From contig CM037869.1 in NCBI GenBank assembly GCA_021292105.1, forward strand, positions 29,031,536 through 29,095,535: a DNA stretch of 64,000 nt, in the 5' to 3' direction. The position numbers and the translations under genes are program-made. The stretch's first letter is position 1. Each line of letters starts with the position of its first letter. Shown one piece after another: positions 21,741 through 33,895 of this stretch. The DNA comes from Anadara kagoshimensis. Lineage: Eukaryota > Mollusca > Bivalvia > Arcoida > Arcidae. Below the pieces are notes generated by a model that ran no database searches, was not told where the DNA came from, and saw nothing but the letters and a program-made list of their open reading frames with translations.

Positions 21741-22310
21741 GAATATGATGTAATTATCTACATGCAGATAACACTGTACTTTCAGCTAAATCCACAGAAG
21801 ATTTTCAACCTGAGATAGACACTTTATCTCAGTATGGTACCAAATGGAAATGGTACATGGAAACCATGTGTTAACATCTATAAACAAATACTGTTTTTTC
21901 TAAGGTAGACTTCCTAAAAACCTAAAGCTATTTTATAGATGTAATTAATGACTTCTTATATTTTGTTTTAATTATATCAATAATCGGCTTATTCTATAAG
22001 ACAAAGCTAGATTTTGTACAAAGGACACAAAAGGCTATGTATGGCATACTTAAAAAGGATAGGTTGTACAATGTCTATGGACTGCCAACTAGATCTCTTT
22101 GACAGAATTTTAAACCGATGAGAAATATTGGGTTTTAGTAAAGCTGGATATTGTAGAACTGATACACCTTAAGTTTTGTAAATATATTTGAGGGGTTAAT
22201 AAAATACACTAATATTATATATCTTGACCTTAAAAGAGTACCACTTTCATTTGGGCCAAAACTTTATTCGCACATGTATAGCAGTAAACTTGGGATTTAT
22301 CATAGGGTAT
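21741..22310 (+). pseudogene. LINE reverse-transcriptase relic
   Basis: LHADNTVLSAKSTEDF then LSQYGTKWK at about 21755-21855 correspond to RT motif C and its downstream block (YADDTVLLAES---L...L--Y---WK), with YADD changed to HADN. Further on, KAMYGILKK, QLDLFDRI and VELIHLKFCKYI match the conserved C-terminal part of the same LINE class in shifting frames. It is heavily decayed and is continuous with the related fragment at 22869. Confidence 0.65.
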
Positions 22311-22650
22311 AATATATGTAATGTATGTAAATATTTTTATGATGTAAATATTTTTATGGTGTAAATATTTTATAATGTAAATGATGTAATATTTTTATGA
22401 TGTAAATATTTTTATAATGTAAATGATGTAAATATTTTTATGATGTAAATATTTTTATGGTGTAAATATTTTTATAATGTAAATGATGTAAATATTTTTA
22501 TGATGTAAATATTTTAATAATAGAAATAATGTAAATATTTTATAATGTAAATGACGTAAATATTTTTATAATGTAAATGATGTAAATAATTTTATAATGT
22601 AATTGATGTAAATATTTCTTATGGTGTAAATATTTATATAATAATTGTAA
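22310..22650. repeat. AT-rich tandem array built on 'gatgtaaatatttttat'
   Basis: About 15 to 20 variants of 'gatgtaaatatttttat' and 'aatgtaaat' follow each other with irregular higher-order spacing of about 25-55 bp. It lies inside the LINE relic between two coding blocks. Confidence 0.8.
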
Positions 22651-22694
22651 CATACGATGGTTATCATTTTTATAAAAACATTTTCTACAAAGTA

Positions 22695-22896
22695 ATTTGG
22701 TTAAAATCACATGTTGAGCAAAATTTATGTGACTAGTTGGTTAAAATCACATGTTGAGCAAAATTTATGTGACTAGTTGGTTAAAATCACATGTTGAGCC
22801 AAATTTATGTGACTAGTTGGTTAAAATCAATGTTGAGCAAAATTTATGTGACTAGTTGTTAAAATCACATGTTGAGCAAAATTTATGTGACTAGTT
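22695..22896. repeat. Five tandem copies of a ~40-bp unit running into a LINE ORF
   Basis: The unit 'ttggttaaaatcacatgttg' + 'agcaaaatttatgtgactag' repeats from about 22698. The last copy is fused to the LINE frame (KIYVTSFVAKHIQDF). Copies 4 and 5 carry small deletions. The unit seems to have been amplified from the LINE's own coding sequence. Confidence 0.85.
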
Positions 22897-23726
22897 TTGT
22901 TGCTAAGCATATTCAGGATTTTCCTCGTAAAACACACTCAGACATGTGTGAAAGTATGTTGGGTCTTCGCCGTATCACCGCTGAAATTGATAGAAGGAAA
23001 CTACTTTTCCTTCATAAACTTTGTTCTTTGGACCCATCAATACTTACTAAACAGATCTTCTTACAACGCCTTCATTCGTTCATTGCAAATCCATCACTGC
23101 AGTCAAAAGGATTCATACCGGATATATTTAAAGTTTTGAACAAGTATTCACTTACCAACATTGTCACTAATTACGTACTTGAAGACACTATGCCAGAAAA
23201 ATTAGTTTAGAAACACTTTATAACAGATGCTATAAACGAGTTTGAATTTATTCAATGGACATTTAGAACACTACAGGATCCCGACTTTACACGCTTTCGG
23301 TTACTTCACTCTGGATATTCATCTGCATCCGTCTGGCAATTTCCAACAAACTATCATGAACTTTCCTTATCAAGATATATTGCTAAGTTATGGATTATTC
23401 CTTCAACTTATAACAACATTTATAATTGTGAAATCTGTGGTGGTGTTTATACCGATATTTATATCCATATTTTATGTTTATGTCCGTCTGTATCGGAAAT
23501 AAGAGATAAATTCTGGAACACTCTTACTGATGTTTTCGGAGTAAGCGTTAACGCCGAGCTTCATAGCTGTTCTGACAACCAGTTATACGAAATGCTACTT
23601 GGAACAACACCTACAGCCCTGATCGGAAATGATAACGCTCATCTTTTTAGAAGACTGTGTTATAGGTTTATACAAGCAACCTGTGCTTGCTATTATAGAC
23701 TTCTAAAGCCCAGTGAAACCACCTAG
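22869..23726 (+). pseudogene. LINE ORF2 C-terminal region with one in-frame stop
   Basis: A single frame covers 286 codons, broken only by TAG at 23208-23210 (expected Trp: LV-x-KHFITDAI). It contains SDMCESMLGLRRI, RRKLLFLHKLCSL, GFIPDIF, then CEICGGVYTDIYIHILCLC, a CxxC...H...C zinc-knuckle-like site, and ends RRLCYRFIQATCACYYRLL. This is the region behind the RT domain of a mollusc-abundant LINE. The 5' part corresponds to the relic at 21741. A 3' UTR of about 230 bp follows. Confidence 0.7.
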
Positions 23727-24069
23727 TTCGCTCGGTCAGATCATACACATATCCAAAACGCTATAACATTGTGTGTGTGTATGTGTGAACATATGTATAT
23801 AACTAATTACGTTATGAATTAATTAAGATATAGTTGTTCCTTGCTTTATAGTTTCATTACTTAATTATTTATTATTACTTTGTATATATTTCATATATTA
23901 ATATCTTGAATGTATTATATATATAATCTCTAACTAGAGGAAATAAATATTGAATTAATCTATATACAATGGCGGTACACATATTACAAAATTATATTAC
24001 AACAAAATATTATTAAAACGATTTACAATAAATACATGTTATAAACAGAAAAAAAGAAATAAATCACAC

Positions 24070-24500
24070 AGTGTCTTATACAGCTCCAGTTTTTATCAAC
24101 TATAGATTGTATAAAATCTTTAAAATTAGAACCATAATTGGTAGATCTCACATATAAAAACGAAACACTGTTTTGTAAGTTTAGATTAAACAATGTAAAG
24201 TGTTGATTTTGTAATGTACCAAGAAATGATAGAAAATGTTATCCTTGTAATTTAAATGAAGTAGGTGATGAGTTTCATTCATATATTTAAATGTACTGCC
24301 TTTATAATGTTTATATCAAAAAGACAATGTTTTAAGAGTATCTAATATTTTGGCATTTGAAAAGCTTTTTAATCATATTGAAACATTGGTGTTAACAAAA
24401 CTTACTTTAGTTTTATATCAGTTGTTGTAAACAGAATAAATACTACATGGGCTATAGGAGACTTCTCCTGGTTGTAATTTTGTATTTTAATTCTTTAACT
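24070..24500 (+). pseudogene. Another LINE ORF2 C-terminal relic
   Basis: In broken frames: FVSLD/FRLNN, then NLNEVGDEFH and HIFKCTAF (about 24240-24300), then VVVNRINTTWAIGDF near 24430. This matches the 'CYLC-L-EVGDE-HY-F-C' knuckle near the end of many invertebrate LINE ORF2 proteins. Not the same family as 22869. Confidence 0.5.
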
Positions 24501-24987
24501 ATAGCATAATCATATTGTTATGGGTGAAATCTGTTTGCGCCATTTTACTATTTAGCATCCTTTTCCGCCACAACCTATCTGCGCCAGTATATCATTTCCG
24601 CCAACAACTTTTCAAAAACCCTTAGTCCTTTTGCACCAATATGGTACCCAACTGTCTCACTTTATTGAAAGTGCAATGGAGATATGAACAATAGTTTTGA
24701 CTTCCCTTCTCCTTTTTCTGGGCTGGGGACAAATTTTTGTGCTCCCCAAATTACTGTTATTGGTTTTCCTGTTAGATTCCTACTTTTTAATTTCCAGAAC
24801 CATGCTGTACTACTGATTTCTAAACAAAACCATTTATATTTCATTGGATTGAATACTTATTAATTTACATGCAACTTTTTCACTTACTTCCTTAGTATTT
24901 TCTTTTTGTTTTGTAATAGAAAACATATATCCAGATCAATAATAACTAGTATATATATATACTATTAACATTTATAATACGAATTAC

Positions 24988-25115
24988 CTGTAGAGGTAGA
25001 CTGGCACAAAAGACCTCCAGATTCTGGCGGAATTAAAACACCAAAACTTTGAATTAGTGGTGGAAATGATACCTCTAAAAAATGGTTCATTCCAGTTTCT
25101 CCCACTTTTAATTAC
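24988..25115 (-). CDS. Candidate exon, product unknown
   Basis: A 128-nt block between ctatag (acceptor) and acag|gtaatt (donor). Two frames are open: one begins VIKSGRNWNEPF, the other runs HFLEVSFPPLIQSFGVL and ends in phase 1. The second frame's phase would fit the helicase exon at 21585, but no Walker A or other helicase motif is visible. Assignment to the helicase gene is not supported. It may be chance. Confidence 0.25.
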
Positions 25116-25539
25116 CTATAGAATTATAATCCCTTAAATATACAATTAGAACAATAGGATTAAAAATATAGTCTGTTTTAAAGAAGACTAATACCTGGTT
25201 ATTTTTATCAGAAATTGATTTACTTAAACATAATTTTAATGTTTATATTTATCAAGTTTCTTTAAAACAAATATAACATATAATAATAATAATTTTAAGT
25301 AACAAAACATAATATCACAATATTAAATACACCAGATCAAAATAAATGTTAAAATGAAGCACTATAAATTCAAAAACTTTATGACATTGTGTATAGTGAA
25401 AGGAAGACTCCAGGGAAAATATTCTTCACAGCATTTCTGGAAGAAATTTAAAACGCCAAGAAAATGGCATCTATCTTCACTTTTCCCTGGTAACGGTCCA
25501 AATACCAAAAGCTACAATAAGACCATTGACCATTGCATG

Positions 25540-25712
25540 TACAGTCCAACCTGCCTTAAAAGCCACCTTTATATAAGGGTCACCTGCTTATAAAGACCAG
25601 TAGAATTGTATCCCAATTGTTCTTTATTCATATTATTAGAACCTGTATATAAGGGCCAACTGCCCATAAAGTCCACTTTTACTGGTTAACTTGGGTGACC
25701 TTTATAGACAGG
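25540..25712. repeat. Interspersed TIR-like repeat, 'tataaaggtcacctg' family
   Basis: 'cacctttatataagggtcacctgcttataaag' and, toward the right end, 'gggtgacctttatagacaggttt' form inverted ends around 'acctgtatataagggccaactgcccataaagtcca'. Related copies are at 18650 and 26797. Confidence 0.5.
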
Positions 25713-26466
25713 TTTGTATAGTACAAAGGTTGGTGAAAAATTTTGGGGCAAGTATAGACTGTACCATCACAAAATATCACAGACGCACTTGCAAGATGCT
25801 GTAAATTTTCAAATGCACTAAAAACCAAAACACGAGAAATGTAAACAATCAAAATCTTTCCCTGGTAGACGTTAATCACCAGTCGCATTGTAAATGTCTA
25901 TTTTAGCTTGTGAATTACAATTAAAATTATAAAATATAAGTAATATAAGGACTATAAAAACTTTGAAGAATGATTTTTATCTAATTCTGCTCCTTAACTT
26001 TTGTATCAAAAGAGGTATCGAAGTGATATTTACAAGATACATATCGTATGGAAAGATGATGTGTCGCATACCAAATTGATAACATCAAGGTCAAGATCAA
26101 GACCAAGGTGATCTGTTCATGAAAGGCAGAGGAACCCGGAGTAAACCACTGACCCTCGAAAGAGTAAATCGCATTCAATCAATCATTACCAAATGTTACT
26201 CAAAACATGTTGTCTATGTTTGATTGTTGTCTGATTGATTTAATGGGGTTTCACACCCCAGTCAATACTATTACACTAATATCGAGACTTCAAGGTTCAC
26301 TGGTGAAGTAAACTTTGCAATGCACTCAGGGAATATGCAGGAAGGACTGTTTAATATTCCAAAGCATGAGACACACACATCAATTATTAAGGAGTCTTTC
26401 AAAAGGATCATGTGATTTTTATTTCTTACCGCCAAGTGGTTGATAAAATAAGTCACTAACTATTCT

Positions 26467-26559
26467 CATGTCTGGTCGGACCTCAACTTGGGTTCAAACC
26501 TACTACCGTAACTGCCATAAATGAAGCGAGCACTCTACTAACTAAGCTACCATATTGGA
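26467..26559 (-). repeat. tRNA-like head of the main SINE
   Basis: On the minus strand: TAGCTTAGTTAGTAGAGTGC (A box, about 26535-26554) and GGTTTGAACCC (B box, about 26491-26501), then 'aagttgaggtccgacc'. The body beyond 26467 is missing. Confidence 0.55.
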
Positions 26560-26609
26560 TTTGTTGACTCATTCTAATGACGACTATAAATTAAATTTTA
26601 TTATAACCG

Positions 26610-26770
26610 ATATATGGCCGTCCACTTCAACACTATAAATAGTAACAAAAACAATTTTCGATCAAAAATAGAATAGGGACTATCGGTCTCGGTAAATATT
26701 ACTTTGATCAGGTCTGTATTAATTATCCCTTATTGACCTCATCAAAAGACAATAGTTGTATACAATCTAC
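26610..26770. repeat. MITE-like repeat, copy of the 21.2-kb palindrome family
   Basis: 'ctataaatagtaac', 'ggtaaatattactttgatcaggtctgt' and 'tcatcaaaagacaatagttgta' repeat the order seen at 20775-21285 in a shorter form. Confidence 0.55.
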
Positions 26771-26796
26771 CATATTATGTAGCAAAAAAATTAGTC

Positions 26797-26960
26797 AAAC
26801 CTGTCTATAAAGGTCACCCAAGGGAACCAGTAAACATGGTCTTTATGGACAGGTGATCCTTATATACAGGTTCAAATAGCATGAATAGAGCAATGGGTAT
26901 AAAAGTTAACTGGCCTTTTTATAGAAGTGGTCTTTAAGACAAGTTCAACTATACACTTAA
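26797..26960. repeat. Interspersed repeat, 'ctataaaggtcaccc' family, copy 3
   Basis: 'ctgtctataaaggtcaccc', 'aagggaaccagtaaacatgg' and 'ggtgatccttatatacaggtt' match the copy at 18650. The right end 'ttaagacaagttcaact' is a degenerate inverse of the left. Confidence 0.5.
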
Positions 26961-27688
26961 AGCTGTATTAGAAGAGATCTTAGTAATGCATGTTTAAGCG
27001 CACATGTGAGAGAAAATGCTCAAGTTGTGCTATTGAAATGCTCTTTTGTTACCGTTTGTCAACGATTCAATTACTTGGATCTTTCTCCAGAACCATAAAA
27101 ACTTTGGGAAATAAAACATTGCTAGCAAAAAACCATGTCCAAATCTTTTAAAGTTTTTCAAAGCTTCAGGGTTTGTAATTAAGTAGAAGTTGACCACAGG
27201 TGATAAATATCGGAATTAGTCCAAAGATAAAGCTTAACTATTTTGAGTGGGGGGCCCAACTAACTTTAGAACAGAAGTTGTAAATACTAATAAATAATTT
27301 CAATGTGTAAAGATGTAGGGGCCCATGCTGATTTTAAGGAGCCATGAGCTACTGGACCCCTGGTAATCTTAACCTCTGTAGTCAATTTTAGTGTAAAATA
27401 AAAACTTTCATTTAATAGTTGAATCAACAGTGTGATTGCTGGACATTTTTCGGATACTAGTTGTCTTGATGCAGAACATGCATTAGTACGAGTTGCCTTG
27501 GTGTGGGTACCAGTTGTCTTGATACTGGCTATGTTGGCACTTAAACCAAGTACTCTCCACATATTCTTGGCAACAGAATCATTTAAAACAGGAAATAATT
27601 ACATGTATAGAAAACACAGAACACTTTTTTTCATTAATTTGAACATAATTATTTTGCAAAAAATGCAAGGCATTTCATTGCTATAATA

Positions 27689-27875
27689 CAGTAAAACCTC
27701 GTTATAATGCCCCTCAATAACATTGCCACCTCGCTTATCGCCACACTATTTTGAAGTCCCAAAATCCATTTTGTTTATGTTTTTCATTAACTAACTCCCT
27801 CAATTTATTTCCAAACCCCTTTATAACGCCAAAAGTTTACTGAACAAATGATGGCGATGAATCGAGGTTTTACTG
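27689..27875. mobile_element. pogo/Tigger-like MITE, 187 bp
   Basis: CAGTAAAACCTCG at the left end and its inverse CGAGGTTTTACTG at the right end are the classic pogo/Tigger terminal repeats. A TA dinucleotide flanks each side (27687-27688 and 27876-27877). Inside are 'ttataatgccc' and 'ttataacgcc' in mirror positions. No coding sequence. Confidence 0.85.
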
Positions 27876-28748
27876 TAGTTACGGTAACGTATCAGTCAGA
27901 TCAAAAGTATCTAATTTCTTAAGCATTCTTGAATTAAGCATTCATTCTGATTTGATGGGTTAATAATTAATGTACCTGTGCACTGTATTTTAGTTTCTAA
28001 ATTCTATTTCTAGACATTTTGCACATTCTTTTTGGTCTTGGCGTTTATTATATCTACCCTTCATATATTTGCAGGGTGTGAACTCATTGTAAATAAACAA
28101 TAGTAAGGTATAGTACAAGTTAGTATAAGTAGATGGGATTACGCTTTTCCATTTCTTAACTAAGACCTCCCACCCTATGCCATGGATGGCAACATAATCA
28201 GATTTTTATTTCCATGGATTTTTTTTTTTTTTTTTACATTACTGGTACTTTTTTTCTGGAAATCCAATTAGACCAATACTATTTTTTGCTGGGATTCAAA
28301 GAATTTTTTTGGTTGAAAATTCTATGGATGACATCAATATGTTGAAAATTCTCTGGAATTCCAAGCAAAGTTTTCATATTTTTGATGGAATACATAATGA
28401 TAATTTTATGTTGAAAAACATATGGATGACATCATACTTTTTAAAATTTTGGAATTTCAAGCCAAAATTCAGATATACTAAGAAAAGTGTCCAGCTTTTA
28501 CTGGAAACTGAAAGAGATTTGTAAACATTCCACATAATTCCAGTGTCATCCATACCAAATTTTCACTTAAATTCTAAAGAGATTGGTAATAATTTCTGGA
28601 ATTCCAATGTCTTTCATGCCATAAATTACTGGAATTCCGAATTTTTGTAGCAAATTTTGTTGAAATCTTAAGGGAGGGGGGTCTATTACGCTTGCTGCCA
28701 AGGAGTAACTAGGCATTTGTATATTTTATACATACTGGGTAAAACATA

Positions 28749-30600
28749 AACAAGAGGCCCATGGGCCTTATACGCTCACCTGATAACTAATGGCTAACTG
28801 ATAGATTTAAAGATAACATAAATACTAAACCCCAATGACTTTTTTCTTTACATCAAAATGATCATTGTATCAATACCTACAACATTCTAATATACATGCC
28901 TATACAAAACGTTTATAGTTTTCAAGATAATTAACCATTTCAGTATTGTTTCGCATCTGTGACCTTGACCTTTGAACCCATGACCTTTTTCTATACATCA
29001 AAATGATCGTTGTGTCAATACCTACAACATTCTAATATACATGCCTATACAAAAAGTTTATAGTTTTCGAGATAATTAATCATTTCGGTATTGATTCGCA
29101 TCTGTGACCTTGACCTTTAAACCCATTACCTTTTTCTATACATCAAAATGATCGTTGTATCAATACCTACAACATTCTAATATACATGCCTATACAAAAA
29201 GTTTATAGTTTTCGAGATAATTAACCATTTGGGTATTGTCTCGCATCTGTGACCTTGACCTTTGAACCCATGACCTTTTTTCTATACATCAAAATGATAG
29301 TTGTACCAATACCTACAACATTCTAATATACATGCCTATACAAAAAGTTATAGTTTTCGAGATAATAACCATTTGTGTATTGTCTTGCATCTGTGACCTT
29401 GACCTTTGAACCATGACCTTTTTTTATACATCAAAATGATTGTTGTATCAATACCTACAACATTCTCATATACATGCCTATACAAAAAGTTTATAGTTTT
29501 CGAGATAATTAATCATTTCGGTATTGATTCGCATCTGTGACCTTGACCTTTAAACCCATTACCTTTTTCTATACATCAAAATGATCGTTGTATCAATACC
29601 TACAACATTCTAATATACATGCCTATACAAAAAGTTTATAGTTTTCGAGATAATTAACCATTTGGGTATTGTCTCGCATCTGTGACCTTGACCTTTGAAC
29701 CCATGACCTTTTTCTATACATCAAAATGATTGTTGTACCAATACCTACAACATTCTAATATACATGCCTATACAAAAAGTTTATAGTTTTCGAGATAATT
29801 AACCATTTGTGTATTGTCTTGCATCTGTGACCTTGACCTTTGAACCCATGACCTTTTTTTATACATCAAAATGATCGTTGTATCAATACCTACAACATTC
29901 TAATATACATGCCTATACAAAAAGTTTATAGTTTTCGAGATAATTAACTATTTCGGTATTGTCTCGCATCTGTGACCTTGACCTTTGAACCCATGACCTT
30001 TTTCTATACATCAAAATGATCGTTGTTTCAATACCTACAACATTCTAATATACATGACTATACAAAAAGTTTATAGTTTTCGAGATAATAATTATAATCA
30101 GAGGTAAAAAAAATTAGGTCACGACCTTCACAGTTGACCTTGACTCATTTAAAGATACTAACAAGAAGATGTCAAAACTGAAAACCCCATGTCATTATCT
30201 GGCCAAATAGTCAAGTTATAACAATTTGAAGCTATTTTACGATTTTTCAAAATTAAACGCAAAAACGCGTAACCTATTTTTTGTCCGAATTTCACAAAAT
30301 GAACAAACTATAGGCTTAAGACCCTAGAGAAGCCAAATATCACATCAGATTTTTCTCCAATCATTACTTTCGGAGAAGAAGATTTTTTAAGATTTTTGCA
30401 CCCCTAGGTCACCTTGACCCAGTTATGGTAGCCATGGCAACACCACGAACAAATCTGAATTGCACCAACCCAGACATGATTCTGACCAAGTCTCGTTGAA
30501 ATCTGCCAAGTACTTTCAGAGGAGAAGTCGAAAATGTGTGTTAACGACGCACGCACGCACGCACACATGCACACACACACGCACGCACACATACGCGTAT
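28749..30600 (+). mobile_element. Helentron-like element with longest tandem array, copy 3
   Basis: The 5' end AACAAGAGGCCCATGGGCCT at 28750 is followed by about nine units. Successive 'gaccttgacc' motifs start at 28961, 29106, 29251 and 29395, giving a unit of 144-145 bp. The 3' module (30085-30600) has 'gtcacgaccttcacagttgacc', 'cgcgtaacctattttttgtcc' and a CA/CG-rich 'gacgcacgcacgc' tract. It is cut off before the terminal hairpin and CTAA seen in copy 1. Within the array, units 3 and 4 are repeated as a pair at about 290 bp, so it grew by multi-unit duplication. Confidence 0.65.
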
Positions 30601-31985
30601 TTACCTGAAACCCACTACACATGATTTTACACCTGAAACCAACTACACCAGGTTATAGATACCCAAAGAATATTTTATTGTTATTTTTAGATTAAAGTTG
30701 AAGTAAACTTTGCCTTTATCGGTTGGAAGTTCAGAAATCATGAATATTTAGAGTTAGACTTTTGACAATGAATCCACTACATCATTCCATGAACGCACAC
30801 ATTCTATCCACTACACTAATTGTATCATGTTACACACATTCTAGTCACTACACATGACGTAACCAAGTTACACACATGAAAGCCGCTACTCACAAATACA
30901 TGCCTATAGAGCATTGAAATTAAATGAAGAAGTTATCTTGTGTTGTACAGATTGGAGTTAAATAACAATGTGTTTCAAATAAATGCTGTGCATGTGTTTC
31001 AATTGCATATTTTTGCCTTTGGACCGGATGTTCATAACTAAACCATTGACAAGTGTTATATTAATTATTGGTTTCATCAATATCTCATTATATCAATTAA
31101 TTACAAACACACCACTCCAAATTCAATCTCATAGTCCAAAATTGCAAAGAATTAAACTTTTCGACAAACTGGCAAACAAAGTAAACCACTTGAACTTCCA
31201 CACAGGAAGTGAGGTCGGGTGTTCCGGAAAGGTAAACACCTCCTGGTTAGCTAGCTGCATTCATCACGTGTTAATGTAAAGCCGAGAATAAAAGGAACAT
31301 GAAACTATGAGATGTCAAATACATCCAAGATAATCTTAGAAACAAAGACATACTATTTGTCAAAAATAATGTGATGACGACCACAGAACTTTTTAAGAGC
31401 TTTAACAAGCCTAGGTTTACAATAACCCTGACTCAACAACTTACTTGTGAGCAGTTTGCATCTTTGTACAAAGTTACATAATTGGAACTCGCATTAAACC
31501 CTGTTTTGCGTCACATACCTCACAAAAGTAGCAATCTGTTATATATATAATATTATGATATAATAATAATATTAAGAACAGAACGTTTTAGAGTACCGGC
31601 TTAATTACACATCTCCGATTCCCCCCACCATCTCTGAACACACTTGATCGATATACAATGAGAACTGTCTTATACAAATTTAAGGCATCGGTACAGACAG
31701 TTCAACGGTTCGTGATATAAGGTTAGTTAGAGTGGTTTAAAAAAGAGTAGAGTTAGGTTACGTGTAACAGGAAAGGGGAAGATGCAGCAACCTAACCGGG
31801 ACTTCTCAATACAATGCTCTACCGATTGAACTATACGGTCACGTATCGAGACGGTCCTCAAAAAAATCGTGAGGCTATTTGACAAGACCTCGCATCAAAT
31901 ATTGTCCTATATTCAAGAATACTCCCTATTAGTCTATTAGTACTCATTATTTTTTGTCTAAACTTTCACGGTAATGCCAACATAT
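30600..31985. other. Stretch with no recognised gene
   Basis: It holds repeated words such as 'ccactacac' and 'gttacacacat' (30600-30890) and a tRNA-like B/A-box remnant on the minus strand near 31790-31845 (gctctaccgattgaactata). No conserved protein motif. Probably intergenic, between the helicase and SET genes. Confidence 0.4.
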
Positions 31986-32210
31986 CCCCGTCCCCAACAT
32001 CACCAAACTAAGATTTGACCTCCTGACCTTGACCTATGCACATTTTGGTACGGTATAAATCCTCTCATGTTGGTTTACATTTGTGCCAAGTTTGATCAAA
32101 ATCCATCCACAGACATGAAAGATATAGAGCGGACACGATATTGGGACAGACGGACAGGACGATTCCTATATATCCCCTTAAACTTTGTTTCAGGGTATAA
32201 AAACCGTGTG
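31985..32210. repeat. Mollusc-type interspersed repeat, 3' module
   Basis: 'tttgtgccaagtttgatcaaaatccatcca' followed by 'gacagacggacagg' and 'cctatatatcccc' is a layout common in repeated DNA of molluscs. At 32270-32480 lies one decayed unit of the 145-bp array ('gtgaccttgatctttgcgcccc', 'caatgcctacaatattctaatatacatgcctg'). Confidence 0.45.
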
Positions 32211-32574
32211 TACCTCTATTTATGGAAATGCAGCAGGTCTTGACCCCATTTTATCTTTTCATATATTGCACACAAGTCTTATGCATGTGACCTTGATCTT
32301 TGCGCCCCATGATCTTAATCTGTGTCGAAATGGTTGATATATCAATGCCTACAATATTCTAATATACATGCCTGTATTTCCAGATAATTAACCATTTCAG
32401 TATTCTTACGCATGTGTTATTGACTTTCAAAACTCATGACCTTGAACTATACAGCATATCATTACCTATCTACAATATTCCAGTCTACATGACTTAACAT
32501 TTTCTGTATTACAAAATATTCAAGAAAATGGTAGTAAATCTTATTATTCAGCTTTTGTACTAGCTCTTGAATAT

Positions 32575-32800
32575 ATAATGATGGACGAGTGGTTAAGGCA
32601 TTAATTAGCTTTCAAATCCAAAACGTTTCACAGCTGTGGGTTTCAATCCAGTTCAACCGCAAATGGGTTTCCTTGCCATATGCCTTTAGTGGTTAGCACA
32701 ATTCCAAATTAATGGAATTAATGGTCTGCAATCTTTATCTGTGATAATGGGGGCTAGTGTCTGAGCACTCTAAATTTCACTGTAAGTGCATTACATAAAT
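32575..32800 (+). repeat. tRNA-Ser/Leu-like SINE relic
   Basis: 'gacgagtggttaaggc' (about 32582-32597) resembles the D arm of a class II tRNA, and 'gtgggtttcaatccagtt' (32636-32653) is a degenerate B box. A tail without tRNA features follows to about 32800. Confidence 0.4.
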
Positions 32801-33565
32801 GTAATATAAAGCAGATAAGAAACACTTGCACAAAGCTGATGCGCCACATGAACTTGTTTATAGATAAGTCCTCGAGATTAGATCAATAGTGTGTAGTTGC
32901 AAAAAGCTGAAAAATTTGCTGATGCGACATAAAACAACAAACAACAAACCAACCAAGAGTATGCTATTTACTGCTATTAGCTATAACATATATAACAGTG
33001 AGAAAACCACTACAAGTGCAGTGTATGTTCTTTATAGGAAATGTTTCAAACAAAAATTCTGTGGAATTAGAATGTCTTGCCACCATAAGACTCAACATTA
33101 GTTTAAAAAAGGACTTCAACAGACAATTACACAATAATGCTGCCACCATCAACACCAGAAAAGTAAAATGAGTCAAGTCTCACCTTATGGTGGCAGGACA
33201 AGATAAAATTACCCACTCAATGTGATACATTTTTAACAAAAATAACTCCTCTGCATTCCTATTTAAAAGAAGAGATTTTTATATTTCTAAACCATTATTT
33301 ATTTCTGTTCATATTTAATACATATACAAAAGCTGATTCAATGCATTCAAAACAAGTACTTTATGATATGGTCCCAATCAAAAATAACAGGAATAAAACT
33401 TTCACACATGTAAAAAATCATTGATTTTATAGCATTCATTACCAAAATACGAATGGAATTTTAATATTTTACAGAATTCTGTATTTGTTTGATGTTATAC
33501 AGAATTATGTAATTTTTTTTAATTTTTTTTGCATGATGGTAATTTAATGGTTAATAATCACTAAA

Positions 33566-33895
33566 CTAGCACTTCTTTAATGACCTTTGTCTTGAAGTTA
33601 TCAAATTTTTAACCGCATACTTTATGTTCTTCCATGGAAATCTTGCCAAACACGATTGGTTTTCGATGGCATTTAAACATTCTAATTTACAAGGGACCTT
33701 CTCCAAATTAAACTGGCACTCCAAAGCCATCTTTTCCTTCTTACTCCATTTATGTCTTGTCTTTTCCTTTAGAATTTTTATTGGCTGCATGATTACAATT
33801 TTCTTCTCCTTTCTGAGAACTGGAAAAATAGCACTTGTTTTATCTTCATTTTCACTTTCACTATCCGATACATGTACATTTTCGTCGTTGGAATG
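33566..33895 (-). CDS. SET-domain gene, last exon: acidic linker and C-terminal Trp domain
   Basis: A 330-nt terminal exon (109 codons plus stop) after acceptor ttgaattccag (33898-33896). Residues 1-20 are acidic/Ser-rich (VSDSESENED). About 50-105 form a compact block with HKWSKKEKMALE, KLECLNAIEN and FPWKNIKYAVKNLI. The pattern 'W---E--A----F...P-K-EC--AI......W--IK--V-N' recalls a short domain found at the C-terminus of many multi-copy invertebrate and fish proteins; its function is not known to me. It begins in phase 0, which fits the microexon at 35268-35287 and not exon 35685-35780 directly. Confidence 0.75.
   Translation of the reverse strand, partial: HSNDENVHVSDSESENEDKTSAIFPVLRKEKKIVIMQPIKILKEKTRHKWSKKEKMALECQFNLEKVPCKLECLNAIENQSCLARFPWKNIKYAVKNLITSRQRSLKKC

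Noticed and set aside
22310..22896. CRISPR-like array
   Set aside because: The repeats are contiguous with no unique spacers and the DNA is eukaryotic; they are minisatellites in a LINE relic.
24662..24844. Possible Walker A (EKGEGKSKLL) on the minus strand that might start the helicase
   Set aside because: The sequence is not followed by a RecQ-like context, and its spacing and splice signals do not fit.
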